Below, one piece after another: positions 24,627-34,013 of a DNA stretch of 64,000 nt. The stretch's first letter is position 1. Each line of letters opens with the position of its first letter. The notes beneath the pieces were generated by a model that ran no database searches, was not told the origin of the DNA, and worked only from the letters and a program-made list of their open reading frames with translations. The translations under genes were made by a program, and so were the position numbers. Source of the stretch: Streptomyces nanshensis (GTDB lineage: Bacteria; Actinomycetota; Actinomycetes; Streptomycetales; Streptomycetaceae). The stretch covers positions 76,371 through 140,370 of the forward strand of contig NZ_LJGW01000377.1 in NCBI RefSeq assembly GCF_001751255.1, read 5' to 3'.

Positions 24627-25418
24627 TCAGCTCCGCTTCGTAAGACCGGATCCCGCGGTGAGCAAAGGGGTGATGACCTTGACGAGCTCGTCGACGACCA
24701 GCGCGTATCCGGCACCGCTGGGGTGGAAGTCATCGGCCGACAGGTACATCTCGGGGTCGGCAGCGATCTGCGGACTGGCGACCTGGTCGAGGCGAAAGGC
24801 GACGGCGCCGGCTTGGCGGATCGCACGGAGCTGATGCCTGACGAGCTGGCGGCTGAGGCAGCCGAGCACCCAGCGAAGCGGCTGCGGCAGAGCCACCACG
24901 AGCCGGAAGTCGGGGCAGGTACCCACGATCACGGTCGCGTCGCCGAGTTCGTTCACCGCCGCGCGCAGCGAGCGGCTTGCGCGGCGGTGGCTGAAGGGCC
25001 GGGCCACGTCGTTTGCTCCGCTCACGAGCAGCACGACGTCGGGATTGCAAAGCTTCAGCAGGGAGGTGACCTGATGGGGGAGGTCCGCGGAGCCGGAGTC
25101 AGGGCGCGCGAGGTTGGTGACATGGACGGGGCCGTCCCACACGGTGACCAGCGCGGAGCCCAGCAGCCAGCTGGGGGTCTCCTCCTTGCGGGAGGCGCCG
25201 ACGCCCGCGTTCAGGGAGTCGCCGACGAGGGCGACGTGGAGCGGCCGCTTCCCGGGCTGCCCGGGGAAGGTGGGGCACAGCGAGGTGACCGCGGCCGCGC
25301 GCTTGTTGTGGTGCCGGATGCGTCGCCACGTGGTGCGGGCCTGGCGGCGGAGGATCGCGGCCAGAATCGCAACGGTTCCGACGAGCACGCTGCCGGAGGT
25401 GAGGAGGAGGGCGAGCAC
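24627..25418 (-). CDS. Membrane-anchored SGNH/GDSL hydrolase
   Basis: 263 residues from GTG at 25418 (GGGAGG upstream). The N-terminus is one membrane anchor (LALLLTSGSVLVGTVAILAA). The SGNH blocks are clear: VALVGDSLNAG (catalytic Ser), an Asn in PDSGSADLP-type block II position, LLVSGANDVARP (block III), and DDFHPSGAGY (Asp/His of block V). Family members hydrolyse esters or act on lipids. It follows the desaturase gene by 2 bases on the same strand and belongs to the lipid cassette. Confidence 0.85.
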   Translation of the reverse strand: MLALLLTSGSVLVGTVAILAAILRRQARTTWRRIRHHNKRAAAVTSLCPTFPGQPGKRPLHVALVGDSLNAGVGASRKEETPSWLLGSALVTVWDGPVHVTNLARPDSGSADLPHQVTSLLKLCNPDVVLLVSGANDVARPFSHRRASRSLRAAVNELGDATVIVGTCPDFRLVVALPQPLRWVLGCLSRQLVRHQLRAIRQAGAVAFRLDQVASPQIAADPEMYLSADDFHPSGAGYALVVDELVKVITPLLTAGSGLTKRS

Positions 25419-25420
25419 GG

Positions 25421-26365
25421 CTACCTCCCGCGGGTTCCGGCGATAGCGGCCTTGCGAGCCTCGATCCGTTCGGCCTCCACGCTGGCACGCCGCTTCAGGC
25501 CCTCGAGGAATGACGCGAGCTCGTCGCGAGCTCGCTCGGCTTCCGGATCCAGGCCTTCGCGATGGAAGACGCCCCACTCGCGCAGCGTTGGCCGCAGGAT
25601 CTGCTGGTAGTGCACCTGCTGGTTGTAGATGCCGGCCCGCGCGATCGTGACGGCCGCGCGACGGAAGCCGGGCACGGTGTCCTGGCCGGGCATGCCGAAG
25701 TTCATCACCTCACGAGCAATGGACTGCACCGTCTCCGACGGGGCGATCTCCAGACTGTGCTGCACCAAGGACCTGTAGAAGAGGTAGTGATGGTTCTCAT
25801 CTGCGGCTATTCGCTTCAACAGCACCATGGCCATGGCGTCTTGCGGCTGCGCTGCCATCCCGAGGTTGAAGTGCGAGACCCTCGTGGCGAGCTCCTGCAA
25901 GGTGACGTAAACGAGGGTGTCCAGGCCGCTCTTGGGCTGCTCCCGGTAGCCGGCCTGGATGGTCTGCATGCGGTGCGATTCCAGCGCCGTGGGGTCGACG
26001 GCGCGCGTCGCCCATGAGAAGGCCCGCAGCCCGATCGCGTGCCGCCCCTCCTCCGCCGTCCAACGGCGCAGCCACTCCCCCCAGGGCCCCTCCTCGCTGA
26101 GCTTCCGGCTCAACTCCGTCCGGTACCCGGGGAGGTCATCTTCCGTCGCGATGTTGACCAGCAGCGCGGCCTGCAGTTCGGCGGAGAGCGAGGAGTCGCC
26201 GGGCTCGTAGGGGTGTTCCCAGAAGTCGCGGCCTTCGCTCAGCGGCACGTACACGGCTGGGTCCCAGTCCTCCACCCTGTCCAGGTGGCGGTTCAGGAGC
26301 TTCTCGACGGCGGGAGTGAGCTCCTCCATGACGTCCGTCGAGGTAGTTCGTGGTGCGTTGCTCAT
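25421..26365 (-). CDS. Acyl-ACP desaturase (DesA/FA_desaturase_2)
   Basis: 314 residues. The di-iron ligands are in place: E75 (IATEDDLPGY), E106 and H109 (TAEEGRH), E158 (QELATR), and E190 with H193 (ADENHHYLFY). This is the soluble ferritin-like desaturase family that inserts a cis double bond into an ACP-bound acyl chain with O2 and ferredoxin. The next gene upstream is a ketoacyl synthase, so the substrate is probably made and extended locally. Confidence 0.92.
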   Translation of the reverse strand: MSNAPRTTSTDVMEELTPAVEKLLNRHLDRVEDWDPAVYVPLSEGRDFWEHPYEPGDSSLSAELQAALLVNIATEDDLPGYRTELSRKLSEEGPWGEWLRRWTAEEGRHAIGLRAFSWATRAVDPTALESHRMQTIQAGYREQPKSGLDTLVYVTLQELATRVSHFNLGMAAQPQDAMAMVLLKRIAADENHHYLFYRSLVQHSLEIAPSETVQSIAREVMNFGMPGQDTVPGFRRAAVTIARAGIYNQQVHYQQILRPTLREWGVFHREGLDPEAERARDELASFLEGLKRRASVEAERIEARKAAIAGTRGR

Positions 26366-26392
26366 GGTGGTCTTCCTTTCCGACGGTGCACC

Positions 26393-27703
26393 TCAGGCAG
26401 TGAGAACGAGCACGGCGTTGACTCCGCCGAAGCCGAACGACGAGCTGAGGGCGGCCCGGATGCCGCGCTGCTCCCGGTGGGCGCTGCGAACGACGTCGAG
26501 GTCCTCGATGTCGGCGTCGAGCTGCTCCAAGTTGCGGACTGCGGGCACGACTCCGGTCTGGATGGTGCGGATCGCGACGATCGCTTCCACGGCCCCGGCC
26601 GCGCCGATCATGTGGGAGGTGTGGCCCTTGATCGCAGTGACCGTGGGGCACGCGGGCCCCAGTGCGCGAGAGATCGCGCGCGCTTCGGCGGCGTCGCCCG
26701 CCAGCGTTCCCGTGGCGTGGGCGCTGACGTGGTCGATGTCGTACGGCGTCAACTCCGCGTCTGCTATCGCGGCTTGGAGCGTGCGCACCTGTCGCTCGGT
26801 GTCCGGCAACTTCCAATCGTTCGCGTCCGCGCTCACTTCGGCGCCGACAAGGTGAGCGTGGATCTTCGCTCCCCTGGCTTGGGCGTGCTCTTGCCGCTCC
26901 AGGACGAGTACGCCGGCGCCCTCGCCCATGACGAACCCGTCTCGATCGCGATCGAACGGGCGCGCGGCGCGTTCCGGGTCGTCGCACCGGCTGAGTGAAC
27001 GGATGACGGCGAATCCAGCGATGCTGACGGGGCTGATACTCGCGTCGGCGCCCCCGGCGATCACGACGTCCGCCCGTCCTGTCTGGATGAGCATCCGCCC
27101 AAGCCACAGGGCCTCGGCTCCTGACGCGCACGCGCTGGAGGGGGCGTGCACGCCTGCCTGCGCGCCGAATTCGATGCTGACCGCTGCCGCCGGGCCCCCA
27201 GGCATGAGGCGCGTGACGGCCCACGGTGGAACGCGGGTCCAGCCCCGCTCATGCAGCGTGTCGTGTGCCTGAATGAGGCTGTTCGCGCCGCCTACTCCGC
27301 TGCCGAGCGCGACCGCGAGCCGCTCCGGGTCGACTTCCGTGACGCGGGATGGGAGGGAGGAGGTGAGGAGATCGGCGTCCGTGAGCGCCTCGTGAGCGGC
27401 CAGGAGGGCGACTTGCTGGCTTCGGTCCAACAAGGCGGGCAGCCGGCGGGCCATGCGGGCCTGCTCGTGGGGTTCCGGGTACAGGCATCGGGCGAGCGGT
27501 ACTGTCGGGTCTTCGCGGAGCAGGCCGGCGAGGCGTACGGGGAGTGGCGGTCCGTCGGTTTCCAGCTTGGTGACGCCGGATTCGCCGCTGCGGATGGCTC
27601 CCCAGGTCTGGGCGACGCTGCCTCCCAGCGGTGTGGTCGCACCCATGCCGGTGACCACGACACGTGGCCGGTCAGCTGTTCGGGATGATCGCGAGTGGTT
27701 CAC
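26393..27703 (-). CDS. Beta-ketoacyl-ACP synthase II-like (FabF type)
   Basis: 436 residues from GTG at 27703 with GGAGG upstream; a longer N-terminal extension to 27835 lacks a site. The catalytic triad is present: Cys192 (SSACASG), His329 (SAHATGT) and His364 (KGHTSHMIGAAGA). The FGFGG and GxGAGVLVLE blocks also fit. It condenses malonyl-ACP with an acyl group. H-A-T-G-T instead of H-G-T-S-T marks it as a divergent, probably secondary-metabolism member. Cassette partner of the desaturase. Confidence 0.9.
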   Translation of the reverse strand: MNHSRSSRTADRPRVVVTGMGATTPLGGSVAQTWGAIRSGESGVTKLETDGPPLPVRLAGLLREDPTVPLARCLYPEPHEQARMARRLPALLDRSQQVALLAAHEALTDADLLTSSLPSRVTEVDPERLAVALGSGVGGANSLIQAHDTLHERGWTRVPPWAVTRLMPGGPAAAVSIEFGAQAGVHAPSSACASGAEALWLGRMLIQTGRADVVIAGGADASISPVSIAGFAVIRSLSRCDDPERAARPFDRDRDGFVMGEGAGVLVLERQEHAQARGAKIHAHLVGAEVSADANDWKLPDTERQVRTLQAAIADAELTPYDIDHVSAHATGTLAGDAAEARAISRALGPACPTVTAIKGHTSHMIGAAGAVEAIVAIRTIQTGVVPAVRNLEQLDADIEDLDVVRSAHREQRGIRAALSSSFGFGGVNAVLVLTA

Positions 27704-27767
27704 GGGAGCCTCCATCGAGGGTCGAGCTGCTCTGGGGTCCGCGGTGTGGGGCGCGTTGCGGCGGTGC

Positions 27768-28361
27768 TCATGTGAGGTCCAGGGCCAGGTCGACCGTGGC
27801 GGCGGTGTCGCCAGGTGCTTCGGTTGCTCCGACACGTCGCGCGATCTTGCGCATGGGCTGGTTGCTCGCGCCGGTGATGGAGCGGACGCGGCGAAAACCC
27901 TGGGCGCGGGCCCAGGAGAGGGCCCGGAAGATGAGGGCGGTACCGAGGCCGTGACGCTGCCAGTCGTCCTGGACGAGGATCCCGAAATCGAGGTCCTGCG
28001 GAGCGTCGCTGTAGCGGGTCAGCTGGGTGAGCGCGATGACCGTGCTCTCGTCGTGGAAGGGCTGTGTCACCCAGCTGCATCCGGTGTCCGGATGGATCAC
28101 ATGGAGCCACTGCCTCTCCCGCAGCGCCGGTGTGCCGGACTGGTAGCGGGCGCTTCGGGAGTCGGTTGTGCACCGCTCGAGCATGTCGTTGACGAGGGCG
28201 AGGTCGTCGACTCGGGCGGTGCGGGTGATGGTGAGCTGTCCGGCATGCGGCACGGGTGCCGCTCGAGCGTCGGCTCGCCGGCCGAGGACGTGCAGGGTCG
28301 GGGCCGTCCCCCCGCTGCCGTGCACAAGCGGAGCCACCCCCGCGACGGTGGGGATCACCAT
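27768..28361 (-). CDS. GNAT family N-acetyltransferase
   Basis: 197 residues from the ATG at 28361, GGAGG upstream. The acetyl-CoA loop is seen as DDWQRHGLGTALIFRALSWAR (Q/R-x-x-G-x-G/A), followed by VRSITGASNQPMRKIARRVG. The front part (TITRTARVDDLALVNDMLERC) is the usual strand 1 and helix 1 of the fold. Genes downstream are lipid genes, so acyl transfer to an amine in the same pathway is possible. Confidence 0.85.
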   Translation of the reverse strand: MVIPTVAGVAPLVHGSGGTAPTLHVLGRRADARAAPVPHAGQLTITRTARVDDLALVNDMLERCTTDSRSARYQSGTPALRERQWLHVIHPDTGCSWVTQPFHDESTVIALTQLTRYSDAPQDLDFGILVQDDWQRHGLGTALIFRALSWARAQGFRRVRSITGASNQPMRKIARRVGATEAPGDTAATVDLALDLT

Positions 28362-28886
28362 GCGAGCGACCTCCAGGCCGCAGCGGTGTCCGTCGTGCCT
28401 CGCGCGTACGCTGCTCCTTCGCCAGCGGGCGGTGTACTTCCGAGCACCGTCGGTTGACTGCTGAAGGAGTTGAGAACACTCGCTCGAGACTCGTCGGTGG
28501 GTCCAGCGGCCCCTCGACTCACGTGCGACCAGAGCCGCTTGAGGTCTGCTCTCGTCATCGTCACCTCCCAGGAGGGGGAACTTCAGGCGACGACTGAGGC
28601 GGAACGAACAGCTCTGACGACGCTGAACTGACTCGGAATCAGCCGCCCGCAGGACCGTAAGAACGCGCGCCTGTGGACAAGATCTCGCCAACGGACAGAT
28701 GGCGTCTGCGACTTCAGGTCCGCACGAATGGGATGCCAATACATATAGCTGACGCATCACAGGTCACGGTGGCGCCGGCGGTCACGACGATGGCCAGCGC
28801 AAACCGTCCCATCGCCTGGCTCGGGTTCGGGGCGTTGCGGGTACCGTGCGAGGAGAGGGCCAGAACGATTGAGCAAGGGTGGGAGC
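28362..28886. other. Divergent intergenic region of the lipid cassette and XRE regulator
   Basis: 525 bases. An AT-rich patch near 28735-28760 (CAATACATATAGC) is a likely promoter zone for the rightward regulator. The complement at 28673-28681 reads TTGTCCACA, a perfect single Streptomyces DnaA-box match without neighbours. No gene recognised; frames here are shadows. Confidence 0.4.
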
Positions 28887-30140
28887 ATGCCGTACGAGGA
28901 GGAGCAAGAAGCCATCGGGCGCCGAATCAGGCGCCAACGTCTCCGACTTGGAATGGCGCAAGCTGACCTTGCGCACGCCGTCGGGAAGACTCAGGGCTGG
29001 CTGTCCAAGGTCGAGCGGGGCCGTCAGGAGTTGGACCGGACCGGCATGATCAGCCAGATCGCGCAAGCACTTCACTGCCATCCCAACGACCTGATCGACC
29101 GACCGTATGGCAGCACTACAGCCGAGAGCGGTCAGTGGCAAGCATCTGCCGCCGCCATCCTGCGGGAACTACGCCGCTACGACCTGACCCCTCTCTTCGA
29201 CGGGCAACCTCGCCCCACGGGGGAACTTTGGCAGGACACCAGGCGACTCCACCGGCTCCGGGACGCGGCGGCAAACATCGCCATCATGCGCAGCTTGCCG
29301 GATCTTCTCCGTGAATCTCGGGCCCTTGCAGAAGTCGCGACAGGCCATGAGCGAGAGGAGGCGTTCGGCGTCTACGCAGTGTGCTGCAAGTTCGCCCACA
29401 CCGCCGCTCACGCCCTCGGGCACCCCGAGCTGATTGCCACAGCCTGCGAGCGGGCATCCTGGGCTGCACAACGGTCTGGCGACCCCGTACTCCCCGCAGT
29501 AGCCGACTGGATGCGCGTGTGGGACATGTGGGCTACTGCCGACTGGGACGACGCCATCGCCCTCGCCGACAAGGCAATGCGTGGGATCGAGGACCTGTAC
29601 GAACAGGGCGATCCGCTCGCAATTCGCGCCTGGGGGTCCTTGCAGTTGCGATCCGCGGTCTCCGCAGCGAGGGCAAACAACGCGGCCGAGTCAGACCACC
29701 GACTCAGCCTGGCCCGCCAAGCGGCCTCACGTTCGGAAACCCAAGCTGGACCGCCGACGTTCGACCGGCACTCGCTGACCTTCACCCGCGGCAACGTGCA
29801 GATCCACGGCATCAACGTGGCACTGGAGATGAGCGACCAGACGACCGCCCTGGATCTGAACAAGAAGCTCCCACAGGCACAACTGGAGGCGCTGCCTCAC
29901 TCCCGACGGGGACACCACCGAATGGACCTTGCACGGGCGTTCCTATGGAACGGAGACCGTGAGAAGGCATTGGGGCAGCTACTGGAAGCTGAACGGCTGG
30001 CACCGCAACTCGTCAGGAACCATCCCATCGCGCGAGCGACGCTGAGGCGCATCGTGTACGCCGAACGCGCCTCGACACGAGAGCGTCTACGAGGTTTGTC
30101 AGCTCGATTTTCGCTCAGTGACCAGGAGTTATTCCGCTGA
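28887..30140 (+). CDS. XRE-type regulator with TPR-like C-terminal part
   Basis: 417 residues from the ATG at 28887 (AAGGG upstream). The N-terminal HTH is clear: IGRRIRRQRLRLGMAQADLAHAVGKTQGWLSKVERG. The rest is made of helical pairs typical of TPR-like sensor domains found in Streptomyces XRE regulators. The third codon from the end is TTA (30129-30131), so full translation may depend on the bldA tRNA. Divergent to the lipid cassette, which it may regulate. Confidence 0.85.
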   Translation: MPYEEEQEAIGRRIRRQRLRLGMAQADLAHAVGKTQGWLSKVERGRQELDRTGMISQIAQALHCHPNDLIDRPYGSTTAESGQWQASAAAILRELRRYDLTPLFDGQPRPTGELWQDTRRLHRLRDAAANIAIMRSLPDLLRESRALAEVATGHEREEAFGVYAVCCKFAHTAAHALGHPELIATACERASWAAQRSGDPVLPAVADWMRVWDMWATADWDDAIALADKAMRGIEDLYEQGDPLAIRAWGSLQLRSAVSAARANNAAESDHRLSLARQAASRSETQAGPPTFDRHSLTFTRGNVQIHGINVALEMSDQTTALDLNKKLPQAQLEALPHSRRGHHRMDLARAFLWNGDREKALGQLLEAERLAPQLVRNHPIARATLRRIVYAERASTRERLRGLSARFSLSDQELFR

Positions 30141-30180
30141 TTCATATTCAGGGGTAGCCGCAGCCCTACCGTCCGTGGGC

Positions 30181-30480
30181 ATGACGGGAGAGCGATCTAC
30201 CCCCCAGGACGCCGTGCGCAGATTTTCGTCGGCCGGCGCCTCATCCAACTGGCCTCGGCGCGGCGACCTCGCCCACGACAAGCAGCGCGAGCGTGTCGGC
30301 GTGGTCGTCTCGCTGCCAGAGGACACCGAATCCCACCTCTATCACCTGCGCCCTGTCGGTGGTGGCGACGAGTGGGCCTCCACGCGCGACGACTTGGAGC
30401 CCCACTCAGACGCAGCAGAAGACGGGCTGACTCTTGCCGAAGCGGTCATGCCTCCGGACGACGGCGAGGTCGTGCCGTGA
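30181..30480 (+). CDS. Hypothetical protein, 99 aa
   Basis: Starts at ATG 30181 or GTG 30118 (the latter overlaps the XRE gene). Neither has a good ribosome site. The sequence has a VGVVVSLPEDTESHLYHLRPVGGGDEW core, acidic C-terminus, and no known motif. Small genes of this type often follow XRE regulators in Streptomyces. It could be the partner of the regulator. Confidence 0.5.
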   Translation: MTGERSTPQDAVRRFSSAGASSNWPRRGDLAHDKQRERVGVVVSLPEDTESHLYHLRPVGGGDEWASTRDDLEPHSDAAEDGLTLAEAVMPPDDGEVVP

Positions 30481-30486
30481 GGTCCA

Positions 30487-30648
30487 TCAGGGCGCAGCAG
30501 TGCGCTGATCACTCGCGCATCGGTCGTGGCCGCGACAGCGTTGTGGCCGCTCCAACAGGCTGCCGAGGGCAGCTCCGCTCAGTCGCTCCTCACGCGTGTA
30601 CGCGCCCGCCGGTCCCTGCCGCTCGCGGTCGAAATCCAGCTTCACCAT
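30487..30648 (-). CDS. Possible small protein, 53 aa
   Basis: ATG with GGTGGAA upstream; reads MVKLDFDRERQGPAGAYTRE and continues helical. Good codon bias in the first 35 codons only. It may be a remnant of a longer gene. Very uncertain. Confidence 0.3.
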   Translation of the reverse strand: MVKLDFDRERQGPAGAYTREERLSGAALGSLLERPQRCRGHDRCASDQRTAAP

Positions 30649-30695
30649 GGCAGTTCCACCGGACTTGGCCCCTGCTCGACGCTGTGTGGAGTCGC

Positions 30696-30905
30696 ATGAT
30701 GCTGAGCAATCACCAGTTGCGCGAACTTGCAGAAATCCGCGCAGCAGAGACGGGCGAGACCGTCGATCGTGCCGCCGAAGTGCTGGGTGGGGCTGGTCGC
30801 GTGAGGAGCTGCGGGGACTCTCCTCGCCTCGACTCTCCTCATGAGCGCAACGACGGCGAGCAGCTTGCGAAGGTCTACACGTTCCCGGTTGGTGACCGGT
30901 GGTGA
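30696..30905 (+). CDS. Possible small protein, 69 aa
   Basis: Double ATG with GGAG close upstream. The first 30 residues (LSNHQLRELAEIRAAETGETVDRAAEVLG) look like a regular helical protein; the remainder is less regular. No family recognised. Confidence 0.35.
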   Translation: MMLSNHQLRELAEIRAAETGETVDRAAEVLGGAGRVRSCGDSPRLDSPHERNDGEQLAKVYTFPVGDRW

Positions 30906-31261
30906 TCGTCGGGCTCACTCGTGTGTCGAGTTCTCGCTCACGTCCGGGACTGGCTGATGAGCCTCCCTCTTTGAGGGATGCGACGAACGGCAGCCCGCCC
31001 GGTGCGGGCCTTCGCTTCAGCCGAGTTCCGGCAGGCGGTCTGACCACCTTCGTTGAGGGTCAGCGCGCTCCCGTTCGAAGCGAACTCAACGTCAGAGCGG
31101 CCGAATTGCTCAGTCAGCGCCGCATCTAGACCGGCCGCCGGGGCGTGGTGACCCCGTTCCTCGCGCCGTGGGCCCTCCCCCCGTGGGGCCCAGCCCGAGG
31201 GCCGTCCCCGCGCCCCGGCCGGCCATGCCAAGACGGCCTCTACTCCGCCTCAGGGATCTTC
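30906..31261. other. Intergenic region before the conservon
   Basis: 356 bases before cvnA. Probably holds the conservon promoter; no clear -35/-10 pair was found. No gene recognised. Confidence 0.4.
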
Positions 31262-32608
31262 ATGTTCGATGCTTTGACGACGACGGCAACGCTCCTGGGC
31301 TGCGGCCTTGCCGCATCCACCACGGTCTCGGTACGGCAGGCAGTGGCCTACCGAGCGCTCAGGCGGCGCGTGCAACCGCTCGAGGCTTCTTACGCGCAGG
31401 CGCAGCAGACCATCGCCGCGTTGAACTCGGAGTCACGTCACCTGGCCACAGTGCGGCTGTCAGCGGCCATGGACGTCGCCGCGCGTCGTTACGCAGGCGC
31501 CACGGTGCCTGGCCTCAGCAACTCCTCGCTGCAGGGGACGCCGCTGGATCACTACCACCAGGCCGTGTTGAAGCTGCTGTTCGAGGCCGTGGACATCACT
31601 CGCAAGGACATAGGCACGACTGCTCGCTCGGCGGTGCGGGACGGGATCGATGAGGCGCAGACCCACCTGGTGCGGTGCCAGATGAAAGCCCTCGAGGAGA
31701 TGGAGAAGTTCCCGGAAGGCACGGCGTATAACCAGGGCCTAATGGAATTTGATCACTTGGTCACCAAGGCGATGCACCACATGCAGCGTATGCGCATCGT
31801 CACCGGCTCCTGGCCAGGAGTTCAGCGCGCGAACTGTCCCTTCAGCGAGATTGTTGAGTCCGCACGCGGCCGCATCGATGCGTATCAGCGGGTCAAATAC
31901 ACCTACGAGCCCGGTACCGGGGAGGTGTTGGTCGAGGGACGCGTCGTCGAGCCGCTCACGGTTGCCCTTGCGGAACTGCTGGCCAACGCGACCAGCTATT
32001 CGGCTGGCGAGGTGCTGGTCGAGGTCAAGCAGACGCAAACGGGATACGCCATCGTCGTCAACGACAGCGGCGTGAACATGAACCCCTACCAGCGCGACGC
32101 GGCAGCACAGGTCCTCGCTAGCGGCGAGTTGCTGGATGTCACCAACATGCCCGACACCAAGAAGTTGGGCTTCTCCGTCATAGGCCGACTGATGGCCGAG
32201 TACGGATTCCATGCCGATGTCAGCTCGACCTCCCCATACGGCGGCGTCAGCGCCGTTCTGCGTGTAGAGCCGCGCCTTCTGGGCGGTCCCCCGACCGAGG
32301 AAGAGCAGGCATCCGACCATCAACAGGTTGCCGACGGTCAGAACGCCCCTTCCCAGCACCGAAGCGTGCCCGCAGCCTCCGCACAACCTCTCCCTCCGGA
32401 AACGTCACACGTTCCGACAGCGGGTCCACCCGCTTTGCCTCAGCGCCGCCGCCGACAGCCGAAGCCCACCGGCATACGTCCTGGGGCACCGCAACCATCC
32501 GTCGAGGAACCAGCCGAAGACCCCGACGCGTTTGCCACTGGTTTCACCCACCTCACTCAGACGATCCGCGACACCGAAGACGAGCACAAGGAGAGCAGGC
32601 GTGACTGA
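31262..32608 (+). CDS. cvnA: Conservon sensor-kinase-like protein CvnA
   Basis: 448 residues; ATG at 31262 after AGGGA. One N-terminal membrane segment (ALTTTATLLGCGLAAS) is followed by a helical region and a GHKL-type ATPase domain: VALAELLANATSYSAGEVLVEV (N box) and VNDSGVNMNPYQRD (G1-like box). The usual large extracytoplasmic domain is absent. The C-terminal 100 residues are Pro/Gln-rich. CvnA acts with CvnB-D as a membrane-associated complex resembling eukaryotic GPCR modules. Overlaps cvnB by 8 bases. Confidence 0.9.
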   Translation: MFDALTTTATLLGCGLAASTTVSVRQAVAYRALRRRVQPLEASYAQAQQTIAALNSESRHLATVRLSAAMDVAARRYAGATVPGLSNSSLQGTPLDHYHQAVLKLLFEAVDITRKDIGTTARSAVRDGIDEAQTHLVRCQMKALEEMEKFPEGTAYNQGLMEFDHLVTKAMHHMQRMRIVTGSWPGVQRANCPFSEIVESARGRIDAYQRVKYTYEPGTGEVLVEGRVVEPLTVALAELLANATSYSAGEVLVEVKQTQTGYAIVVNDSGVNMNPYQRDAAAQVLASGELLDVTNMPDTKKLGFSVIGRLMAEYGFHADVSSTSPYGGVSAVLRVEPRLLGGPPTEEEQASDHQQVADGQNAPSQHRSVPAASAQPLPPETSHVPTAGPPALPQRRRRQPKPTGIRPGAPQPSVEEPAEDPDAFATGFTHLTQTIRDTEDEHKESRRD

Positions 32609-33080
32609 ACAGCCCACTGCCGACACCTCGGACATGAACTGGGTGATGGACAACCTCACCCAGGAGAAGGGCGTGATGCACGCCGTCCTGCTCAGCGGCG
32701 ACGGCCTCAAGCTCGCCCACTCCAACACCCTGACCTGCTACACCGACGGATGCCGGCATAAGAGCGAGAGCGCTTGCCCACAGGCAGGAGCAGACCGGCT
32801 GGCGGCCAAGGCCTCCGGCATTAACTCCCTCGCCCGCGTGAGCGAGCACGAGTTCCCGGGCGCAGCGGACCTGAAGCCGCGGAAGGTCATGGTGGACCTG
32901 GACGGGCACACCCTTCTGGTCTTCTCCGGGGCGGCTCGCTCTTCTGTCGTCGTGTTTCTCGAGGCGGAGTTCACCAGTGCCGAGGTCTCCGTGGCTACGT
33001 CGGCGACCATCAAGGTGATCAACGGGCTTCGGGAGAAGCTGTCCGCACGGGAGCGGACCGACCACCCCCGGCGCTCATGA
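32601..33080 (+). CDS. cvnB: Conservon roadblock/LC7 protein CvnB
   Basis: 159 residues from a GTG overlapping the cvnA stop. Roadblock/LC7 fold: MNWVMDNLTQEKGVMHAVLLSGDGLKLAHS, then HTLLVFSGAARSSVVVFLEAEF. Roadblock proteins regulate small GTPases; the partner would be CvnD. A short Cys-containing insertion (TCYTDGCRHKSESACPQ) replaces part of the usual loop. Confidence 0.9.
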   Translation: MTEQPTADTSDMNWVMDNLTQEKGVMHAVLLSGDGLKLAHSNTLTCYTDGCRHKSESACPQAGADRLAAKASGINSLARVSEHEFPGAADLKPRKVMVDLDGHTLLVFSGAARSSVVVFLEAEFTSAEVSVATSATIKVINGLREKLSARERTDHPRRS

Positions 33081-33433
33081 CACCACCAGGCCGCCGGCGC
33101 GCCGGGATGGTCCGCCCCTACACGCCGACCGGGGGACAGGCCATCGCCTCACGCGCCAGCCTGGACCTGGCCACGATCCTCATCGCCGACCAGGACCGGC
33201 CGCTGCACGCGCTGAGCTCCCATCAGCACCGCGTGATGGAGCACTGCCTGCCCGGGCCCCTGTCGATCGCGGAGGTCAGCGCCCATCTGCAGCTGCCCGG
33301 CGCGGTCACCAAGGTCGTGGCCGCGTCCCTCGTCGACAGCGGTCACCTGATCAGCCGCGCTCCCGTCCCTGCCGCCCAGCAGCACGACAAGGAATTCCTG
33401 GAAAGGCTCTTGGATGGTCTCCGCAAGCTCTGA
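33077..33433 (+). CDS. cvnC: Conservon DUF742 protein CvnC
   Basis: 118 residues, ATGA overlap with cvnB. DUF742 pattern: MVRPYTPTGG near the start, then DLATILIADQDRP and LSSHQHRVMEHCLPGPLSIAEVSAHLQLP, a winged-helix-like region. CvnC is a standard conservon component, of unknown biochemistry. Confidence 0.92.
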   Translation: MTPPGRRRAGMVRPYTPTGGQAIASRASLDLATILIADQDRPLHALSSHQHRVMEHCLPGPLSIAEVSAHLQLPGAVTKVVAASLVDSGHLISRAPVPAAQQHDKEFLERLLDGLRKL

Positions 33434-34013
33434 AGGCCACTATCTGGCCGCCGGCGTCACCAGTTCGGTGAAGCTGCTCGTGCTCGGACCGTTCGCGGTC
33501 GGCAAGACCACGCTCGTCCGCACGGTTTCTGAGATCCAGCCGCTGTCGACAGAAGAGCGGATGACGGAGGCCGGCGCACTCGTTGACGACCTTGGCGGCG
33601 TCGAGGGCAAGGAAACCACCACGGTCGCGATGGACTTCGGCCGCATCACTCTGACCGAGGACATCGTCCTCTACCTCTTCGGCGCACCCGGGCAAGATCG
33701 CTTCAAACCCATGATCGAAGACCTGATGGAAGGCGCCCTGGGCGGCATCGTCCTGGTCGACACTGCGCGCATTACCGATTCCTGGGATGCCATCGGCAGC
33801 TTGGAAGAAGCCGGTCTCGCGTACGTGATCGCTGTCAACGCCTTCCCCAACTCACCCAACTACAGCGAACCGGAGCTGCGTTCCGCCCTGGACCTGGACC
33901 CCTCTACGCCGTTGGTGGTCTGTGACGTCCGCGAGCCCAAGTCGGCGAAGGATCCGCTCATAGCACTTGTCTCGTACCTGCTCTCCCGCTCGCACTTGGA
34001 GCTCGCCCCATGA
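33414..34013 (+). CDS. cvnD: Conservon Ras-like GTPase CvnD
   Basis: 199 residues. P-loop GPFAVGKTTLV, switch II region FGAPGQDRFKPMIEDLMEGALGGIVLVDT (G3 is GAPGQ), and a base-recognition region VIAVNAFPNSP. The usual NKxD is replaced by N-A-F, as is common in CvnD proteins. It hydrolyses GTP under control of CvnA-C. Overlaps cvnC by 20 bases. Confidence 0.92.
   Translation: MVSASSEGHYLAAGVTSSVKLLVLGPFAVGKTTLVRTVSEIQPLSTEERMTEAGALVDDLGGVEGKETTTVAMDFGRITLTEDIVLYLFGAPGQDRFKPMIEDLMEGALGGIVLVDTARITDSWDAIGSLEEAGLAYVIAVNAFPNSPNYSEPELRSALDLDPSTPLVVCDVREPKSAKDPLIALVSYLLSRSHLELAP

Noticed and set aside
28673..28681. TTGTCCACA DnaA-box match (complement), and near-matches at 2482 and 23090
   Set aside because: All three are isolated; an origin would need a cluster.
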